Below the pieces are notes generated by a model. It made no database searches. It worked only from the letters and a program-made list of their open reading frames with translations, and was not told the origin of the DNA. The position numbers and the translations under genes were made by a program. A stretch of 64,000 nt of DNA from the NCBI GenBank assembly GCA_946411505.1, contig CAMKEG010000001.1:1-64000 (forward strand). The letters are read 5' to 3'. Origin of the DNA: an uncultured Treponema sp. Lineage in GTDB: Bacteria; Spirochaetota; Spirochaetia; Treponematales; Treponemataceae. This document shows, piece by piece, positions 7,791 through 16,768 of the stretch (positions within the stretch are counted from its first letter, which is position 1; each line of letters begins with the position of its first letter).

Positions 7791-9680
7791 CTAAAATTCT
7801 ACAATCTGATTCTTGCTGTCGATGTACCAGTCCGCCAGCGGAATCGGCTGCTCCACGTTGTACCAAGTCACGCTTGAGTCTTCGTTGAGGGCGGCCACTT
7901 GTTCCTGGCATCTTGCCATGTCAACGGCAAGCGAAGCCCCGCTTTTTAGGGAATGCTTTTTTAGCGTCTTTGTGTTTATCACGCTTATGTTCTTTGCGCC
8001 CATGTTGGTGAACACAAGGGGGAACACGGGGCGGACAAAAGCCTCGCTTTCTTCCTTTGCCGATGAAGCCAGTTCCTTTAAGGTGAGCGCCTTCACGCCC
8101 AGGCAAAAGGCGCTTGTCGTGTAGCCGCCGCCCGAAGAAATCAAGCGCGAGCCAAAAAGAAAGCCCGCGCTTTCCTCTACGCTTACGGTTATGTCTCCGT
8201 CCATTTTTACAGGAACGGTTTCGCGCGTTTTCATGTTGACCAAGACAAGCGCGGACGTCGGGTTTGTGGAGGCGGTCTTTGCCACAGCCAGCGTGTTGTT
8301 CTCAAGCGCGGCCGCGTCTTGGATGCCGCTTCCAATGTAGAGTTCGGTCAATTCGGCGCTGTCGTATGAATAAAAGTTGACCCTTGAATTTTCTATTTCC
8401 AAAAAGCCTTTTTGCTTGTTCACCGTCGCTTCCCGGATTTTTTTGACTCTGTTTTGGGGAGCGAACAAGGCCGCGGCGTTTCCTGTGTTTGGATCCATCG
8501 CGTATAGTCCGTCCGCGCGGTTTTCGGAGCGCAAGATTAGCTTTCCGTTGGCGTGGTCTATTTTTGTCCATTCGCGCGAGTTTTTGAAAATTGTCGGATT
8601 GGCGTTTTTGTAGTCGGTTTTTATTATCGCGGCGCTTGTAAGAAAATAGATTTTTTCGCCGTCCGAACATATTCCGAGAATCTTTTGGTAGACTTCGTTT
8701 GAAATCAGCGCCAAGTCCGTCGGCAAAGAGTTTTCGCTTGCGTCGGCGCTAAAGACGTTTCCGTCCGCCGAGCCCAAAAATATTTTTCCGTTTTGGCCGA
8801 ACGCCGAGGTAAATTCTTTTGGGCCGTCGCTTTTAATGTTCTTGCAAATCTCTGGCCCCTTCAAGGAGTTTTCGGCTATGAAAATTTTATAGACTGAATA
8901 AAGGCCCGCCGTTCCGTCGATGAAGCGCAGCGAGTCGGAGCCTTCAAAAATCAACGGCGACTTCGCGGCCCAAGCCTTTACCTTGGCGCCGCTTTCCGCG
9001 TTAAGCGTGAAGATTGTGTTGTTCTTCACGCCGGCCAAAAGGCTGTTGCGCGCGAAAAGGCAAAGGTTTTCCAGGCCTTGCTCCGCGGCGACGCTTTTTA
9101 TCGCCTTTCCTGTCTTGAAGCTGTAGTAGGCCAACGTTCCTTCCGAAGCGGAGTAGAGCAAAAGGTTTTTTTCGCTTTCGCTTGTCTTTGCCCATGAGGC
9201 GGTCATTCCAAAGTCCTTGATTTTTGTGAAGGGCTTTCCGCTTGAGGCGTTGTAAAAATAAATTCCGTTTCGCTCCGGAGTTGTGGCGATGATGTATGTT
9301 CCCTTGGCGCTGTATGTCAAGCTTGTGACTTGTGACTTCAGCAGGATTGAGCGCGTAACTTTCTTTGAGGCGGCGTTCCAAACTTTTACGCTGTGAAAGA
9401 TGCCGCCGTCAGTTTCATAAAAGGCGATGTCCTTGCCGTTGGGCGAAGCCGCTGCAAGCTCGATTTTGTTTTCCGAAACTTGAAAATGCTCGCCGATTCC
9501 GTTTTCCCAACGAATTAAAAATCCGTCTTGGCCGGCGGTGTAAAAGGCGGCGCTTTTTGAATTTGCCTCCGCAAATGCGGCCACAACTTTTCCCTTGTGG
9601 CCTTGGCTTGAAAAGCGCGGCTGCGCGTATGCCGCCGCCGCCATAAGAACGGCCGCCGTCAAAACAAAAAATTTTCTCAT
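7791..9680 (-). CDS. Secreted WD40/YVTN-like beta-propeller protein, function unknown
   Basis: A 629-residue protein with a cleavable signal peptide (MRKFFVLTAAVLMAAAAYA, then QPRF), so probably periplasmic. It is made of repeating WD40-like blades, for example FYTAGQDGFLIRWENG, AASPNGKDIAFYETDGG and VKVWNAASKKV. The blades become less regular toward the C-terminus. I recognise no catalytic motif. It is the last gene of the rpsB-to-rseP minus-strand block; its ATG overlaps the rseP stop as ATGA, so it is translationally coupled to that site-2 protease gene. From memory a conserved unknown occupies this place in treponemes. A scaffold role in envelope assembly is only a guess. Confidence 0.75.
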   Translation of the reverse strand: MRKFFVLTAAVLMAAAAYAQPRFSSQGHKGKVVAAFAEANSKSAAFYTAGQDGFLIRWENGIGEHFQVSENKIELAAASPNGKDIAFYETDGGIFHSVKVWNAASKKVTRSILLKSQVTSLTYSAKGTYIIATTPERNGIYFYNASSGKPFTKIKDFGMTASWAKTSESEKNLLLYSASEGTLAYYSFKTGKAIKSVAAEQGLENLCLFARNSLLAGVKNNTIFTLNAESGAKVKAWAAKSPLIFEGSDSLRFIDGTAGLYSVYKIFIAENSLKGPEICKNIKSDGPKEFTSAFGQNGKIFLGSADGNVFSADASENSLPTDLALISNEVYQKILGICSDGEKIYFLTSAAIIKTDYKNANPTIFKNSREWTKIDHANGKLILRSENRADGLYAMDPNTGNAAALFAPQNRVKKIREATVNKQKGFLEIENSRVNFYSYDSAELTELYIGSGIQDAAALENNTLAVAKTASTNPTSALVLVNMKTRETVPVKMDGDITVSVEESAGFLFGSRLISSGGGYTTSAFCLGVKALTLKELASSAKEESEAFVRPVFPLVFTNMGAKNISVINTKTLKKHSLKSGASLAVDMARCQEQVAALNEDSSVTWYNVEQPIPLADWYIDSKNQIVEF

Positions 9681-10813
9681 AACTTCACTCCGCCAATTTT
9701 ATTTATAAAATATTTTATGTCGCCGCCCACTCCAACCAAAAAGAGGAGCAAAATCACGGCAACGCCCGCAACCTGAATTTTGTATTGAATCCGGGGCGGG
9801 ATTTGCCTTTTTGTCACGGTCTGGATGAGCGCGAACAAAATCAAGCCGCCGTCAAGGATTGGAATCGGAAGCAAGTTCATTATAAAAAGGGAGACGCTTA
9901 TCAAGGCCATGAATTGAAGCAATACAATCCAGCCCGTTTTCATTCCGGCGGAAAATCCTTCCTTGGCGCTTTCCCCCAACATGCTTGAAATGCGCGCCGG
10001 GCCGGAGACCGCGTTTGTTATGTCCACTCCCTTAAAGAGAATTCCAATGCTTTTCAATGTTTGGCCTAAAAGTTTTCCTGTTTCCAAAAAGCCCTTTTTT
10101 AGCGCCGGAAAAAGCGAAAGCGCCTTGACTTCCTTTTGAATGGTGTCGCCCGACGCCATTACGCCCAAAATGCCGTTGCCCTCTTTTTTGTTCAGCAAAG
10201 TGTGGACCGTAAAGACAAGGCGCTCTTGGCCGCCCAAATCCGTCGGCCGCGAAACCACAACCTCAACGTCCTCGTCGCCGCGAAGCGCCACTTGCTCGTA
10301 AATGTCGGAAAAGTCGGCTATCTCTTTGCCCGCGATTTTTACAATCGTGTCGCCGCTTTTGATTCCCGCCTCGCGCGCCGGCGACTTAAAGGCCGGGTCG
10401 TCGGGAATTTGAATCGTGGCGCTTCTTGTGACGTATGTGTATCCAAGCGTCGCGATAATCGTTGACGCCGCGAACGCGAAGAACAAGTTGAAGAAGGGGC
10501 CCGCAAAGCCTATCAAGGCGCGCTTCAAGGGGTGCGTTCCAAAAAGCGAGTCCTTCCCCCCGGGAACATATCCAAGGCCGTCCTCAACCGCTTTTGAAAA
10601 ATCCTTCTCGCCCTTCATCTGGCAGTAGCCGCCGATGGGCAGCAGGGAAAGCCTGTAGTCCGTCCTTCCGATTTTTTTGTGGAGAAGAACCGGCCCCATG
10701 AAAATAGAAAAGGCCTCGACCTCAACGCCGCAAAGCCGCGCCAACAAAAAATGTCCCAGCTCGTGGAAGAAAACCAAAAAGCTTAAAATCAAGAGGCCGG
10801 TCACGATTGTCAT
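9677..10813 (-). CDS. rseP: RseP-family site-2 protease
   Basis: An intramembrane zinc metalloprotease (M50) that cleaves transmembrane anti-sigma factors or signal-peptide remnants. The zinc-binding HELGH lies in the first membrane helix, at about residue 18, and the second motif LPIPILDGGLI lies near the C-terminus. There is one central PDZ domain (IKSGDTIVKIAGKEIADFSD), whereas the E. coli enzyme has two, which explains the shorter 378 residues. Four hydrophobic segments are visible. The gene overlaps dxr upstream (ATG near the dxr stop) and the propeller gene downstream by four bases. This is the usual spirochaete arrangement with dxr and cdsA. Confidence 0.93.
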   Translation of the reverse strand: MTIVTGLLILSFLVFFHELGHFLLARLCGVEVEAFSIFMGPVLLHKKIGRTDYRLSLLPIGGYCQMKGEKDFSKAVEDGLGYVPGGKDSLFGTHPLKRALIGFAGPFFNLFFAFAASTIIATLGYTYVTRSATIQIPDDPAFKSPAREAGIKSGDTIVKIAGKEIADFSDIYEQVALRGDEDVEVVVSRPTDLGGQERLVFTVHTLLNKKEGNGILGVMASGDTIQKEVKALSLFPALKKGFLETGKLLGQTLKSIGILFKGVDITNAVSGPARISSMLGESAKEGFSAGMKTGWIVLLQFMALISVSLFIMNLLPIPILDGGLILFALIQTVTKRQIPPRIQYKIQVAGVAVILLLFLVGVGGDIKYFINKIGGVKL

Positions 10814-11895
10814 AGCGCGGCCTCCGTTAGCGCGCGCGCCTTTTTGTCGGCCTCAAAGACGTCGTCAAAGTCGCGCGGTTCGCTGGCCCAATCCGCCGCC
10901 ATTGTCTTTTGGACAAGCTCTGATATTTTAAGGAAGCCGATTTTTTCTTCGATAAAGGCGTTGGCCGCTATTTCGTCGGCGGCGTTAAAGGCGATTGAAA
11001 AGGAGCCGCCCAAGTCCGCCGCTTTTTCCGCCAATTCCAGCAAGGGAAAGTCGTCGCGCCTTGGCTCGTAAAAGCTCATGGCGCGGCCGGCCAAAGAAAA
11101 TTTTTCCAAGCCGCTGTCGACGTATTCCGGCCAGCAAAGCGCCCCCATAATCGGGTGCCTCATGTCGGGCTCGGAAATTTGCGCGTAAAGAATTCCGTCG
11201 CTTGTCCTGACTAGCGAATGTATCAGGCTTTCCGGGTGGACCACCACGCTTATGTTCTGGACGTTCGTGTCAAAAAGGCGGCGGGCCTCGATGACTTCAA
11301 GGCCTTTGTTGGCCAAGGTCGCCGAATCCACCGTGATTTTTTTTCCCATCTTCCAAGTGGGGTGCTTCAAGGCGTCTTGCAAGGTGATTTTTTCCAGTTG
11401 CTGGCGGGAATAATTTCTAAAAGGCCCGCCGCTGGCTGTGATTACGATTTCGGCGATGTTCTTGGCTCCGCAAAAGTGAATCAAGTTGAATATCGCGGAA
11501 TGTTCCGAGTCCACGGGAATGATATGGGCGCCGCTTTTGTCCGCCAATGACTTTATCAGGGGCCAGGCCATGACGACCGTTTCCTTGTTGGCCAAGGCCA
11601 AGTCGATTCCGCGCTCCAAGACCAGTTTGCTAGGAAGAAGGCCGGCCGCGCCCGCTATTCCGTTGACCACGATGTCGGGCTTGGCCTTGTCCAAAAGGCG
11701 CTCCATTCCGTCAATGCCGTCTTTGCTTGTAAGAGTGTAGGGGCAGCCGAACTCGGCGGCCAGCGCCCTTGTCTTTTCGTCGGAAGAATTTGCCTGCAGG
11801 CCGGCGACGCAAAACAAGTCCTTGTGGCGCCTTGCCAAGTCCAAGGCGCTGCTTCCAATCGAGCCTGTGCTTCCCAATACAAGAACTTTTTTCAT
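10810..11895 (-). CDS. dxr: 1-deoxy-D-xylulose 5-phosphate reductoisomerase
   Basis: It catalyses the NADPH-dependent conversion of DXP to MEP, the committed step of the non-mevalonate isoprenoid pathway, which feeds UppS two genes upstream. The N-terminal Rossmann motif is VLGSTGSIGSSALDL. The catalytic region includes VDSEHSAIF (metal ligands), ITASGGPFR and PTWKMGKKITVDSATLANKG. The 361 residues are slightly short of the E. coli enzyme (398) but all core motifs are present. ATGA overlap with cdsA and near-overlap with rseP indicate one operon with tight translational coupling. Confidence 0.95.
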   Translation of the reverse strand: MKKVLVLGSTGSIGSSALDLARRHKDLFCVAGLQANSSDEKTRALAAEFGCPYTLTSKDGIDGMERLLDKAKPDIVVNGIAGAAGLLPSKLVLERGIDLALANKETVVMAWPLIKSLADKSGAHIIPVDSEHSAIFNLIHFCGAKNIAEIVITASGGPFRNYSRQQLEKITLQDALKHPTWKMGKKITVDSATLANKGLEVIEARRLFDTNVQNISVVVHPESLIHSLVRTSDGILYAQISEPDMRHPIMGALCWPEYVDSGLEKFSLAGRAMSFYEPRRDDFPLLELAEKAADLGGSFSIAFNAADEIAANAFIEEKIGFLKISELVQKTMAADWASEPRDFDDVFEADKKARALTEAAL

Positions 11896-12734
11896 GAGAA
11901 CAAAATCTGGATTAAAAAGTAGAAGAATGGCGCGGCCATGAAAATTGAGTCAACGCTGTCCAACACGCCGCCTCGGCCCAAGACTACGTTTCCCGAGTCC
12001 TTGACCTCCGCGCTTCGCTTAAATACGCTTTCCGCCAAGTCGCCGATAATGGCCGCCGCGCAAACGCAAATTGAAAGGGCCGCCGTTTTTGCCAAAAGAT
12101 TTTCGCACGCAAAGACATTTTTGAAAATCAGCAAGGTCATCAGCGCGGCGAAGACAAAGCTTCCAAGAAAGGCGCCAAAGAAGCCCGCGACGCTTTTGTT
12201 GGGGCTTGCCAAAAGGACGCCCCTGTTGTTTTTTCCAAAGAGAATTCCAAAAAGCCAGGCGGCGCTGTCGCTTATGAAGACAATCACCAAGAAAGTGGCG
12301 ATTTTTGCGAACGAGTTTTCAAGGCCCGTAAGCCTTGTGATGAACGAGGGCAAAAAGCCTGTGTACAAAATTACGCACAAGGAGCGGGCGATTCTTGCGT
12401 TGGACATCGCGAATTCCTTTGCGGTGAAAATTTCAAATGCAAAGACCGTGAACGAAGCCGCGATTAGCGCGATTGTCGACAAATAATCCAAGCCAAAAAT
12501 GATGTTCAAGTATTCCGCCAGCGGAACAAGGGGCGCCAACGCCATCAAAAGGGGGCGGGGCAACGTTTGTCCGTTGGTTCCGAACATCAATGAAAGTTCG
12601 TAGGCGGCGAACGAGGAAACGCCGATGACCATAAGGTTTAGCGGCAAGTGGCGCATGAATGGAATGTAGACGACTGCCAAAATAAATGGCACTCCGACAA
12701 AAAATATAATCAAGCGCTCGAAAAGTTTTTTCAT
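11892..12734 (-). CDS. cdsA: Phosphatidate cytidylyltransferase
   Basis: An integral membrane enzyme that makes CDP-diacylglycerol from phosphatidate and CTP, the precursor of phospholipids. Seven or more hydrophobic helices run through the 280 residues. The family region SVFKRSAEVKDSGN is clear, but the downstream part reads GRGGVLDSVD where the textbook signature has HGG..DR.D, so the His and Arg are replaced by Arg and Ser. Whether this is a treponeme-wide variant is worth checking. SDSAAWLFG and SPNKSVAGFFGA are also typical. The start overlaps the uppS stop by four bases. Confidence 0.88.
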   Translation of the reverse strand: MKKLFERLIIFFVGVPFILAVVYIPFMRHLPLNLMVIGVSSFAAYELSLMFGTNGQTLPRPLLMALAPLVPLAEYLNIIFGLDYLSTIALIAASFTVFAFEIFTAKEFAMSNARIARSLCVILYTGFLPSFITRLTGLENSFAKIATFLVIVFISDSAAWLFGILFGKNNRGVLLASPNKSVAGFFGAFLGSFVFAALMTLLIFKNVFACENLLAKTAALSICVCAAAIIGDLAESVFKRSAEVKDSGNVVLGRGGVLDSVDSIFMAAPFFYFLIQILFS

Positions 12735-13447
12735 TTTGCCGCTCCTTGCTTGTTCTCTATTCCGCCAAAGCGTCTGCTTCTGTTTTCAAATTCCAAAATG
12801 TCTTTTTTAAATTCTTCAACTGTGTAGTCCGGCCATAATGTGTCGGAAAAAATAAATTCCGCGTAGGCCGCCTGCCAAAGCAAAAAGTTTGAAAGGCGCT
12901 TCTCTCCGCCGGTCCTTATCAATAAGTCCACGTCTGGAAGCTCGGGCAGGTCGCAGTTGGCGCTTATGTCGCTTTCCTCAAGGCGGCTTTTTCCGGCGGC
13001 GATGGCCTTGTTGGCCGCGCGCGTAATTTCATCCCGGCTTCCGTAATTGATGGCCAGGACGCAAGTGGTTCCCGTGAAGTTTTCTGTGTCTTTTATCGCG
13101 TTGAGGATTTCTGTCTGGACGTCCTTAGGAAGGCCTTCCAGGTCGCCGATGTGCTGGACCCTAATTTGGTTCTCTTTGTAAAATTCAAATTCCGCGCGAA
13201 GGTGGGACTTTATCAAGCCCATCAAATAGCCGACTTCGTCCTGCGTCCTTTTCCAGTTTTCGGTGGAGAAGGTGTAGAGCGTTATGTACTTGATTCCCAA
13301 GTCGGCGGCGGCGCGGACTATTCTCTTGGCCGCTTCCAATCCTTCCTTGTGGCCGGCTGTTCTGGCGCGTCCTCGTTGTTGCGCCCAGCGGCCGTTTCCG
13401 TCCATTATTACTGCTACATGTTTTGGAAGGTTAGAAGCGGAATCCAA
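12731..13447 (-). CDS. uppS: Undecaprenyl (cis-polyprenyl) diphosphate synthase
   Basis: It elongates farnesyl diphosphate with isopentenyl diphosphate to the C55 lipid carrier for peptidoglycan and surface-polymer synthesis. The catalytic MDGNGRWA near residue 15, the STENWKR segment, and the C-terminal LLIRTGGEKRLSNFL with SDTLWPD are all present. The 238 residues match the family. The start is TTG (MDSASNLPKH), preceded by GGAG seven bases upstream. The TTG start may limit translation relative to frr, which ends four bases before. The RTGGE motif has KRLSNF where E. coli has QRISNF. Confidence 0.93.
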   Translation of the reverse strand: MDSASNLPKHVAVIMDGNGRWAQQRGRARTAGHKEGLEAAKRIVRAAADLGIKYITLYTFSTENWKRTQDEVGYLMGLIKSHLRAEFEFYKENQIRVQHIGDLEGLPKDVQTEILNAIKDTENFTGTTCVLAINYGSRDEITRAANKAIAAGKSRLEESDISANCDLPELPDVDLLIRTGGEKRLSNFLLWQAAYAEFIFSDTLWPDYTVEEFKKDILEFENRSRRFGGIENKQGAAK

Positions 13448-13451
13448 GGCT

Positions 13452-13988
13452 TTACTCCATTATTTCCTTTTCTTTGGCCGCGTAGATTGAGTCAATCTCG
13501 GCGATGAACTTGTCCGTCGTCTTTTGCAATTCGTCGGTCATCTTCTTAAGGTCGTCTTCGGTGATTTCGCCGGCCTTTTGCTTTTTCTTAAGGTCTTCGT
13601 TTCCGTCGCGGCGGATGTTGCGGATTGAAGTGCGGGAATTTTCAGCCATGGCCTTGGCCTGCTTAATCAGTTCCTTGCGGCGGTCTGCCGTTAGCGGCGG
13701 AATCGCGATGCGAATCACCTTTCCGTCGTTGGAAGGGTTAAGGCCCAAGTCAGCCGTCAAAATGGCCTTTTCGATTTCCGTAATCAATGATTTGTCAAAG
13801 GGGTTTACAATTACCGAGCGGGCTTCGGGAATTGAAACTGTGGCCACTTGGTTGAGCGGAGACTTTTGCCCGTAGTAGTCAACGCGCACTCTGTCAAAAA
13901 TAGAGGCTGACGCGCGGCCTGTTCTGATGCCGTTAAAAGACTCCTTAAGAGCCGCGATTGTTTTTTCCATTCTTTCGTTATCTGCCAT
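13452..13988 (-). CDS. frr: Ribosome recycling factor
   Basis: It splits post-termination ribosomes together with EF-G. I start it at MADNERMEKT (residue 9 of the ORF), because AAGGGG lies just ahead of that ATG in the right place. The protein is then 178 residues, close to the usual 185. Family motifs are IRTGRASASIFDRV, YGQKSPLNQVA, IPPLTADRRKEL and NIRRDGNEDLKK. It follows tsf in the conserved rpsB-tsf-frr order, but four hairpins occupy the intervening DNA and the last could attenuate transcription into frr. Confidence 0.96.
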   Translation of the reverse strand: MADNERMEKTIAALKESFNGIRTGRASASIFDRVRVDYYGQKSPLNQVATVSIPEARSVIVNPFDKSLITEIEKAILTADLGLNPSNDGKVIRIAIPPLTADRRKELIKQAKAMAENSRTSIRNIRRDGNEDLKKKQKAGEITEDDLKKMTDELQKTTDKFIAEIDSIYAAKEKEIME

Positions 13989-14002
13989 ATTATTCCCCTT
14001 GT

Positions 14003-14133
14003 AAAAAGCCAAGAAGAAAGTTTCAACTTTCGATTGGCTTTTTAGCGTCCGCGGGAGCGGACAGTTTAATATCGAGTTTCTGAAAGAAACTCGTCAGAAC
14101 AAAAGGCCGGCTGCAATAGCCGGACTTTTGTTC
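14003..14133 (-). promoter_or_regulatory. Four consecutive hairpins between tsf and frr
   Basis: In the direction of transcription the order is: GAACAAAAG-CCGGC stem (14133-14097), CGAGTTTC/GAAACTCG (14093-14073), GTCCGC/GCGGAC (14062-14047), and a long AAAAAGCCAA/TTGGCTTTTT stem with an inner GAAAGTT/AACTTTC (14043-14003). The last ends in a T run just before the frr ribosome-binding site, so it is terminator-like. These may stabilise the tsf mRNA end and reduce readthrough into frr-uppS-cdsA. Confidence 0.6.
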
Positions 14134-14146
14134 ATTCCCCTTATTC

Positions 14147-14980
14147 CTACTTTCCAAGAACGTCCAAGACGATTTCGCCAAATTCAAGCTGGGCTCCGGC
14201 GGCCTTTGAAACTTCCTCAAGCTTCTTGGCTACGGAAACCTTGTCGTCCTTTACGAACATCTGGTCAACGAAGCAGATTTCGGCCACGTGCTTGGCCACC
14301 TTGCTCTTAAGGATGTTGTCCTTGATGTTCTGGGGCTTGGAGGCCATCTTTTCGTCCTGGTCCATCTGTCCCTTGAAGATTTCGGTCTGCTCGTCGATGT
14401 AAGACTGCGGAACGTCCTTCTGGTAGATGTAGGCCGGAGTGAAGGCGGCCAAGTGCAAGCAGCAGTCGTGGGCGAACTGCTTTACCACGTCGGCTGTGGA
14501 GCCCTTTACGACAACGGCGCTGGCTGTCTTGAAGTTGGAGTGAACGTATGTCTCGGCGACGGCGTTGTCGGGAACGTTGATGACGTTTACCTTGGCGACA
14601 GTCATGTTCTCGCGGGTCTTTGTGGCCAAGTCAAGCAAAACGTCCTTGTGGGCCTGCTCAACCTGAGTGTAGCCGTTGGCGAAAGTGATGTCCAAAAGCT
14701 TTTCGCCGGCCGCGATGAAGTCCGCGTTGTTGGCCACGAAGTCTGTCTCGCAAGTAACTTCGATGAGGGCGATTTTCTTGTCCTGCGCGCGGACAAAAAC
14801 GCGGCCCTCGGAAGTCGCGCGTTCGGCGCGCTTGGCGACGGCGGCCAAGCCTTTTTCCTTAAGAATCTTTTCGGCTTCCTTTGCGTCGCCGTTGGCTTCG
14901 GTCAAGGCCTTCTTGCAGTCCATGAGGCCGGCGCCTGTGGCTTCGCGCAAAGCCTTTACGTCAGATGCTTTGATTTCCAT
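14147..14980 (-). CDS. tsf: Elongation factor Ts
   Basis: The nucleotide exchange factor for EF-Tu. The N-terminal UBA-like domain carries LREATGAGLMDCKKALTEA, and the exchange core contains the TCETDFVANNADF signature. The 277 residues match typical EF-Ts. AAGGAAAA precedes the ATG at proper spacing. It lies 26 bases after rpsB in the universal rpsB-tsf pair and is separated from frr by a hairpin-rich 158-base gap. Confidence 0.97.
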   Translation of the reverse strand: MEIKASDVKALREATGAGLMDCKKALTEANGDAKEAEKILKEKGLAAVAKRAERATSEGRVFVRAQDKKIALIEVTCETDFVANNADFIAAGEKLLDITFANGYTQVEQAHKDVLLDLATKTRENMTVAKVNVINVPDNAVAETYVHSNFKTASAVVVKGSTADVVKQFAHDCCLHLAAFTPAYIYQKDVPQSYIDEQTEIFKGQMDQDEKMASKPQNIKDNILKSKVAKHVAEICFVDQMFVKDDKVSVAKKLEEVSKAAGAQLEFGEIVLDVLGK

Positions 14981-15006
14981 AAAATTTTCCTTTTGTTAAA
15001 TTTAAA

Positions 15007-15876
15007 TTACTTGTAGAGCTTGTCCTCGTCAACCATCTGGCTGGCGGAATCTTCCTCGTCGGCCTTGTCCTCGTCCTTAGTCTCTGTGGGCTGGTAGTTG
15101 GAGTAGTCGTCGATCTCAACGTCCTCGCGCTTTACGGCGGCGTCAGTCTGAACGTCGTCCTCGTCGCCGAGGTTCTCGATAATCTTAAGGCCTTCTTCGT
15201 TGTTGGCTTCCATTACGGCGTTGGCGATAATCGAAGTGAACAAAGTGATGGCGCGGATGGCGTCGTCGTTGCCCGGAATGGGGTAGTCGATGCCTTCGGG
15301 GTTGGAGTTTGTGTCGACAACGGCCACGACGGGGATTCCCATGCGGCGGGCTTCGGCCACGGCGATGGCTTCCTTGTGGGTGTCGATTACGAAGATGGCT
15401 CCCGGCAATTCCTTCATCTCTTTGATGCCGCCGAGGTTCTTCTCAAGCTTGGCCTTTTCTTTCTGGAGTCCGGCGACTTCCTTTTTTGTGAGGTTGTCGA
15501 AAGTTCCGTCAACTTCCATCTTTTCGATTTTCTTAAGGCGCTGGAGTGATTTTTTGATTGTGCTGAAGTTTGTAAGCATGCCGCCAAGCCAGCGGTTGTT
15601 TACGTAGAACTGTCCGCAGCGCTCGGCTTCCTTCTGGATGGCCTGCTGGGCCTGCTTTTTTGTTCCTACAAAAAGAACTGATTTGCCGTCGGCGGCGATT
15701 TTGCGTACCGCTTCGTAGCTTTCTTTGATTGCAGCGATTGTCTTCTGCAAGTCGATGATGTGGATTCCGTTGCGAGAGCCAAAAATGTATTTGGCCATGC
15801 GGGGATCCCAACGCTTCACTTGGTGGCCAAAATGAACGCCAGACTCAAGCAAACTCTTCATGGTAACAACAGCCAT
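15007..15876 (-). CDS. rpsB: 30S ribosomal protein S2
   Basis: Small-subunit protein S2. The true start is [19 protein letters not shown] (residue 60 of the listed ORF), because AGGAGAAAATC directly precedes that ATG. Signature segments are [31 protein letters not shown] and [12 protein letters not shown]. The 289 residues include an acidic Asp/Glu-rich tail of about 50 residues after the conserved core, longer than in E. coli S2 (241). The 173 bases between this start and maf hold no gene or clear promoter that I can see; they may contain an S2 leader. Confidence 0.97.
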   Translation of the reverse strand: MAVVTMKSLLESGVHFGHQVKRWDPRMAKYIFGSRNGIHIIDLQKTIAAIKESYEAVRKIAADGKSVLFVGTKKQAQQAIQKEAERCGQFYVNNRWLGGMLTNFSTIKKSLQRLKKIEKMEVDGTFDNLTKKEVAGLQKEKAKLEKNLGGIKEMKELPGAIFVIDTHKEAIAVAEARRMGIPVVAVVDTNSNPEGIDYPIPGNDDAIRAITLFTSIIANAVMEANNEEGLKIIENLGDEDDVQTDAAVKREDVEIDDYSNYQPTETKDEDKADEEDSASQMVDEDKLYK

Positions 15877-16049
15877 GATTTTCTCCTTCACTGGAAAAGA
15901 CTTTTGCGGCCCTTTTGCCGCCGCTTTTCCTGCCAACTCTGTTACTCGAAAGGTCCGCCCTTGGGGTTTTCCAATCGGAAAAATTTCGGAAAACGTTTTG
16001 GCCGACGGCCTCGGCGCCTTCCGGCAAGAAATCCCGCCGCCGATTTGAT

Positions 16050-16640
16050 TCAATCGATGAGCGAATAACCTTGCTCTTTTAACATATCATAAAGTTCAAA
16101 AATAGGCAAGCCCACCACGCAAGAATTTGTTCCCTCTATCTTTGAGATGAAGCAGCTGGCCATGCCCTGAATCCTGTAGCCGCCTGCCGCTCCGTGCCAG
16201 TCGCCGGTGTCGATGTACCATTCAATCTCTTCCTTGGACATCGGCGCGAACGTCACCTTCGTTGCTGCCGTCCGGACGCTTGTGATGTGGCTGCGGCCGT
16301 TGTAGAGGGCCAGCGACGTTATGACTTGGTGCGTCCTGTCCTGCAGCGCCGACAAAAACTCAAAGGCCTCCTCGTGGTCCTTGGGCTTTCCGTAAACCTT
16401 GCCGCCCATCACGACCAGCGTGTCCGCGCCCAAAATCCAAGGAATCACTTGCTTTTGCGGCCTTGAGCGGGCCACCGCCTGAACCTTTGCCTTTGCCAAA
16501 ATTTCCGGCAGCTCCGCCGGGTTCTTGGCGACAAAGGCGGACTCGTCCACGTTGGGCAAAACCGCTTGGAAGGGGATTCCCATGGACTTAAGTATTTCCT
16601 GCCTTCTGGGGGATGACGACGCTAGTATTATGTTTTCCAT
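16050..16640 (-). CDS. maf: Maf-family nucleoside triphosphate pyrophosphatase
   Basis: A house-cleaning enzyme that hydrolyses non-canonical or specific nucleoside triphosphates (dTTP/UTP or m7GTP subclasses). The N-terminus [14 protein letters not shown] is the family signature. The catalytic ILGADTLVV with the following Lys-rich loop, and the [16 protein letters not shown]-like [14 protein letters not shown], are present in the 196 residues. The C-terminal [11 protein letters not shown] is standard. It is encoded upstream of rpsB on the same strand and divergent from the tRNA-Arg promoter, whose elements begin ten bases away. Confidence 0.93.
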   Translation of the reverse strand: MENIILASSSPRRQEILKSMGIPFQAVLPNVDESAFVAKNPAELPEILAKAKVQAVARSRPQKQVIPWILGADTLVVMGGKVYGKPKDHEEAFEFLSALQDRTHQVITSLALYNGRSHITSVRTAATKVTFAPMSKEEIEWYIDTGDWHGAAGGYRIQGMASCFISKIEGTNSCVVGLPIFELYDMLKEQGYSLID

Positions 16641-16649
16641 TGCCTTTCC

Positions 16650-16678
16650 TTGACTAAAAGATTTTATTTTTTTATAAT
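16650..16678 (+). promoter_or_regulatory. Promoter of tRNA-Arg
   Basis: TTGACT (16650-16655), a 17-bp T-rich spacer, and TATAAT (16673-16678). +1 would fall about eight to ten bases before the mature tRNA 5' end. Confidence 0.8.
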
Positions 16679-16694
16679 TCGCTCTTGCTAAAAC

Positions 16695-16768
16695 GAGAGA
16701 TTAGCGCAACTGGATAGAGCGTCGGCCTCCGGAGCCGAAGGCTGCGGGTTCAAATCCCGCATCTCTCA
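16695..16768 (+). tRNA. tRNA-Arg (anticodon CCG)
   Basis: A complete cloverleaf. The acceptor stem GAGAGAT pairs with ATCTCTC, the D arm contains TAGCGCAACTGGATAGAGC, the anticodon loop reads CTCCGGA in stem TCGGC/GCCGA, and the T arm is GCGGGTTCAAATCCCGC. The anticodon CCG reads the CGG arginine codon. CCA is not encoded: discriminator A is followed by TTA. The 3' end is repeated 88 bases downstream. Confidence 0.95.

Noticed and set aside
14288-15016. 242-residue ORF antisense to tsf
   Set aside because: It mirrors the conserved tsf gene, has no recognisable domain, and owes its length to tsf codon bias.
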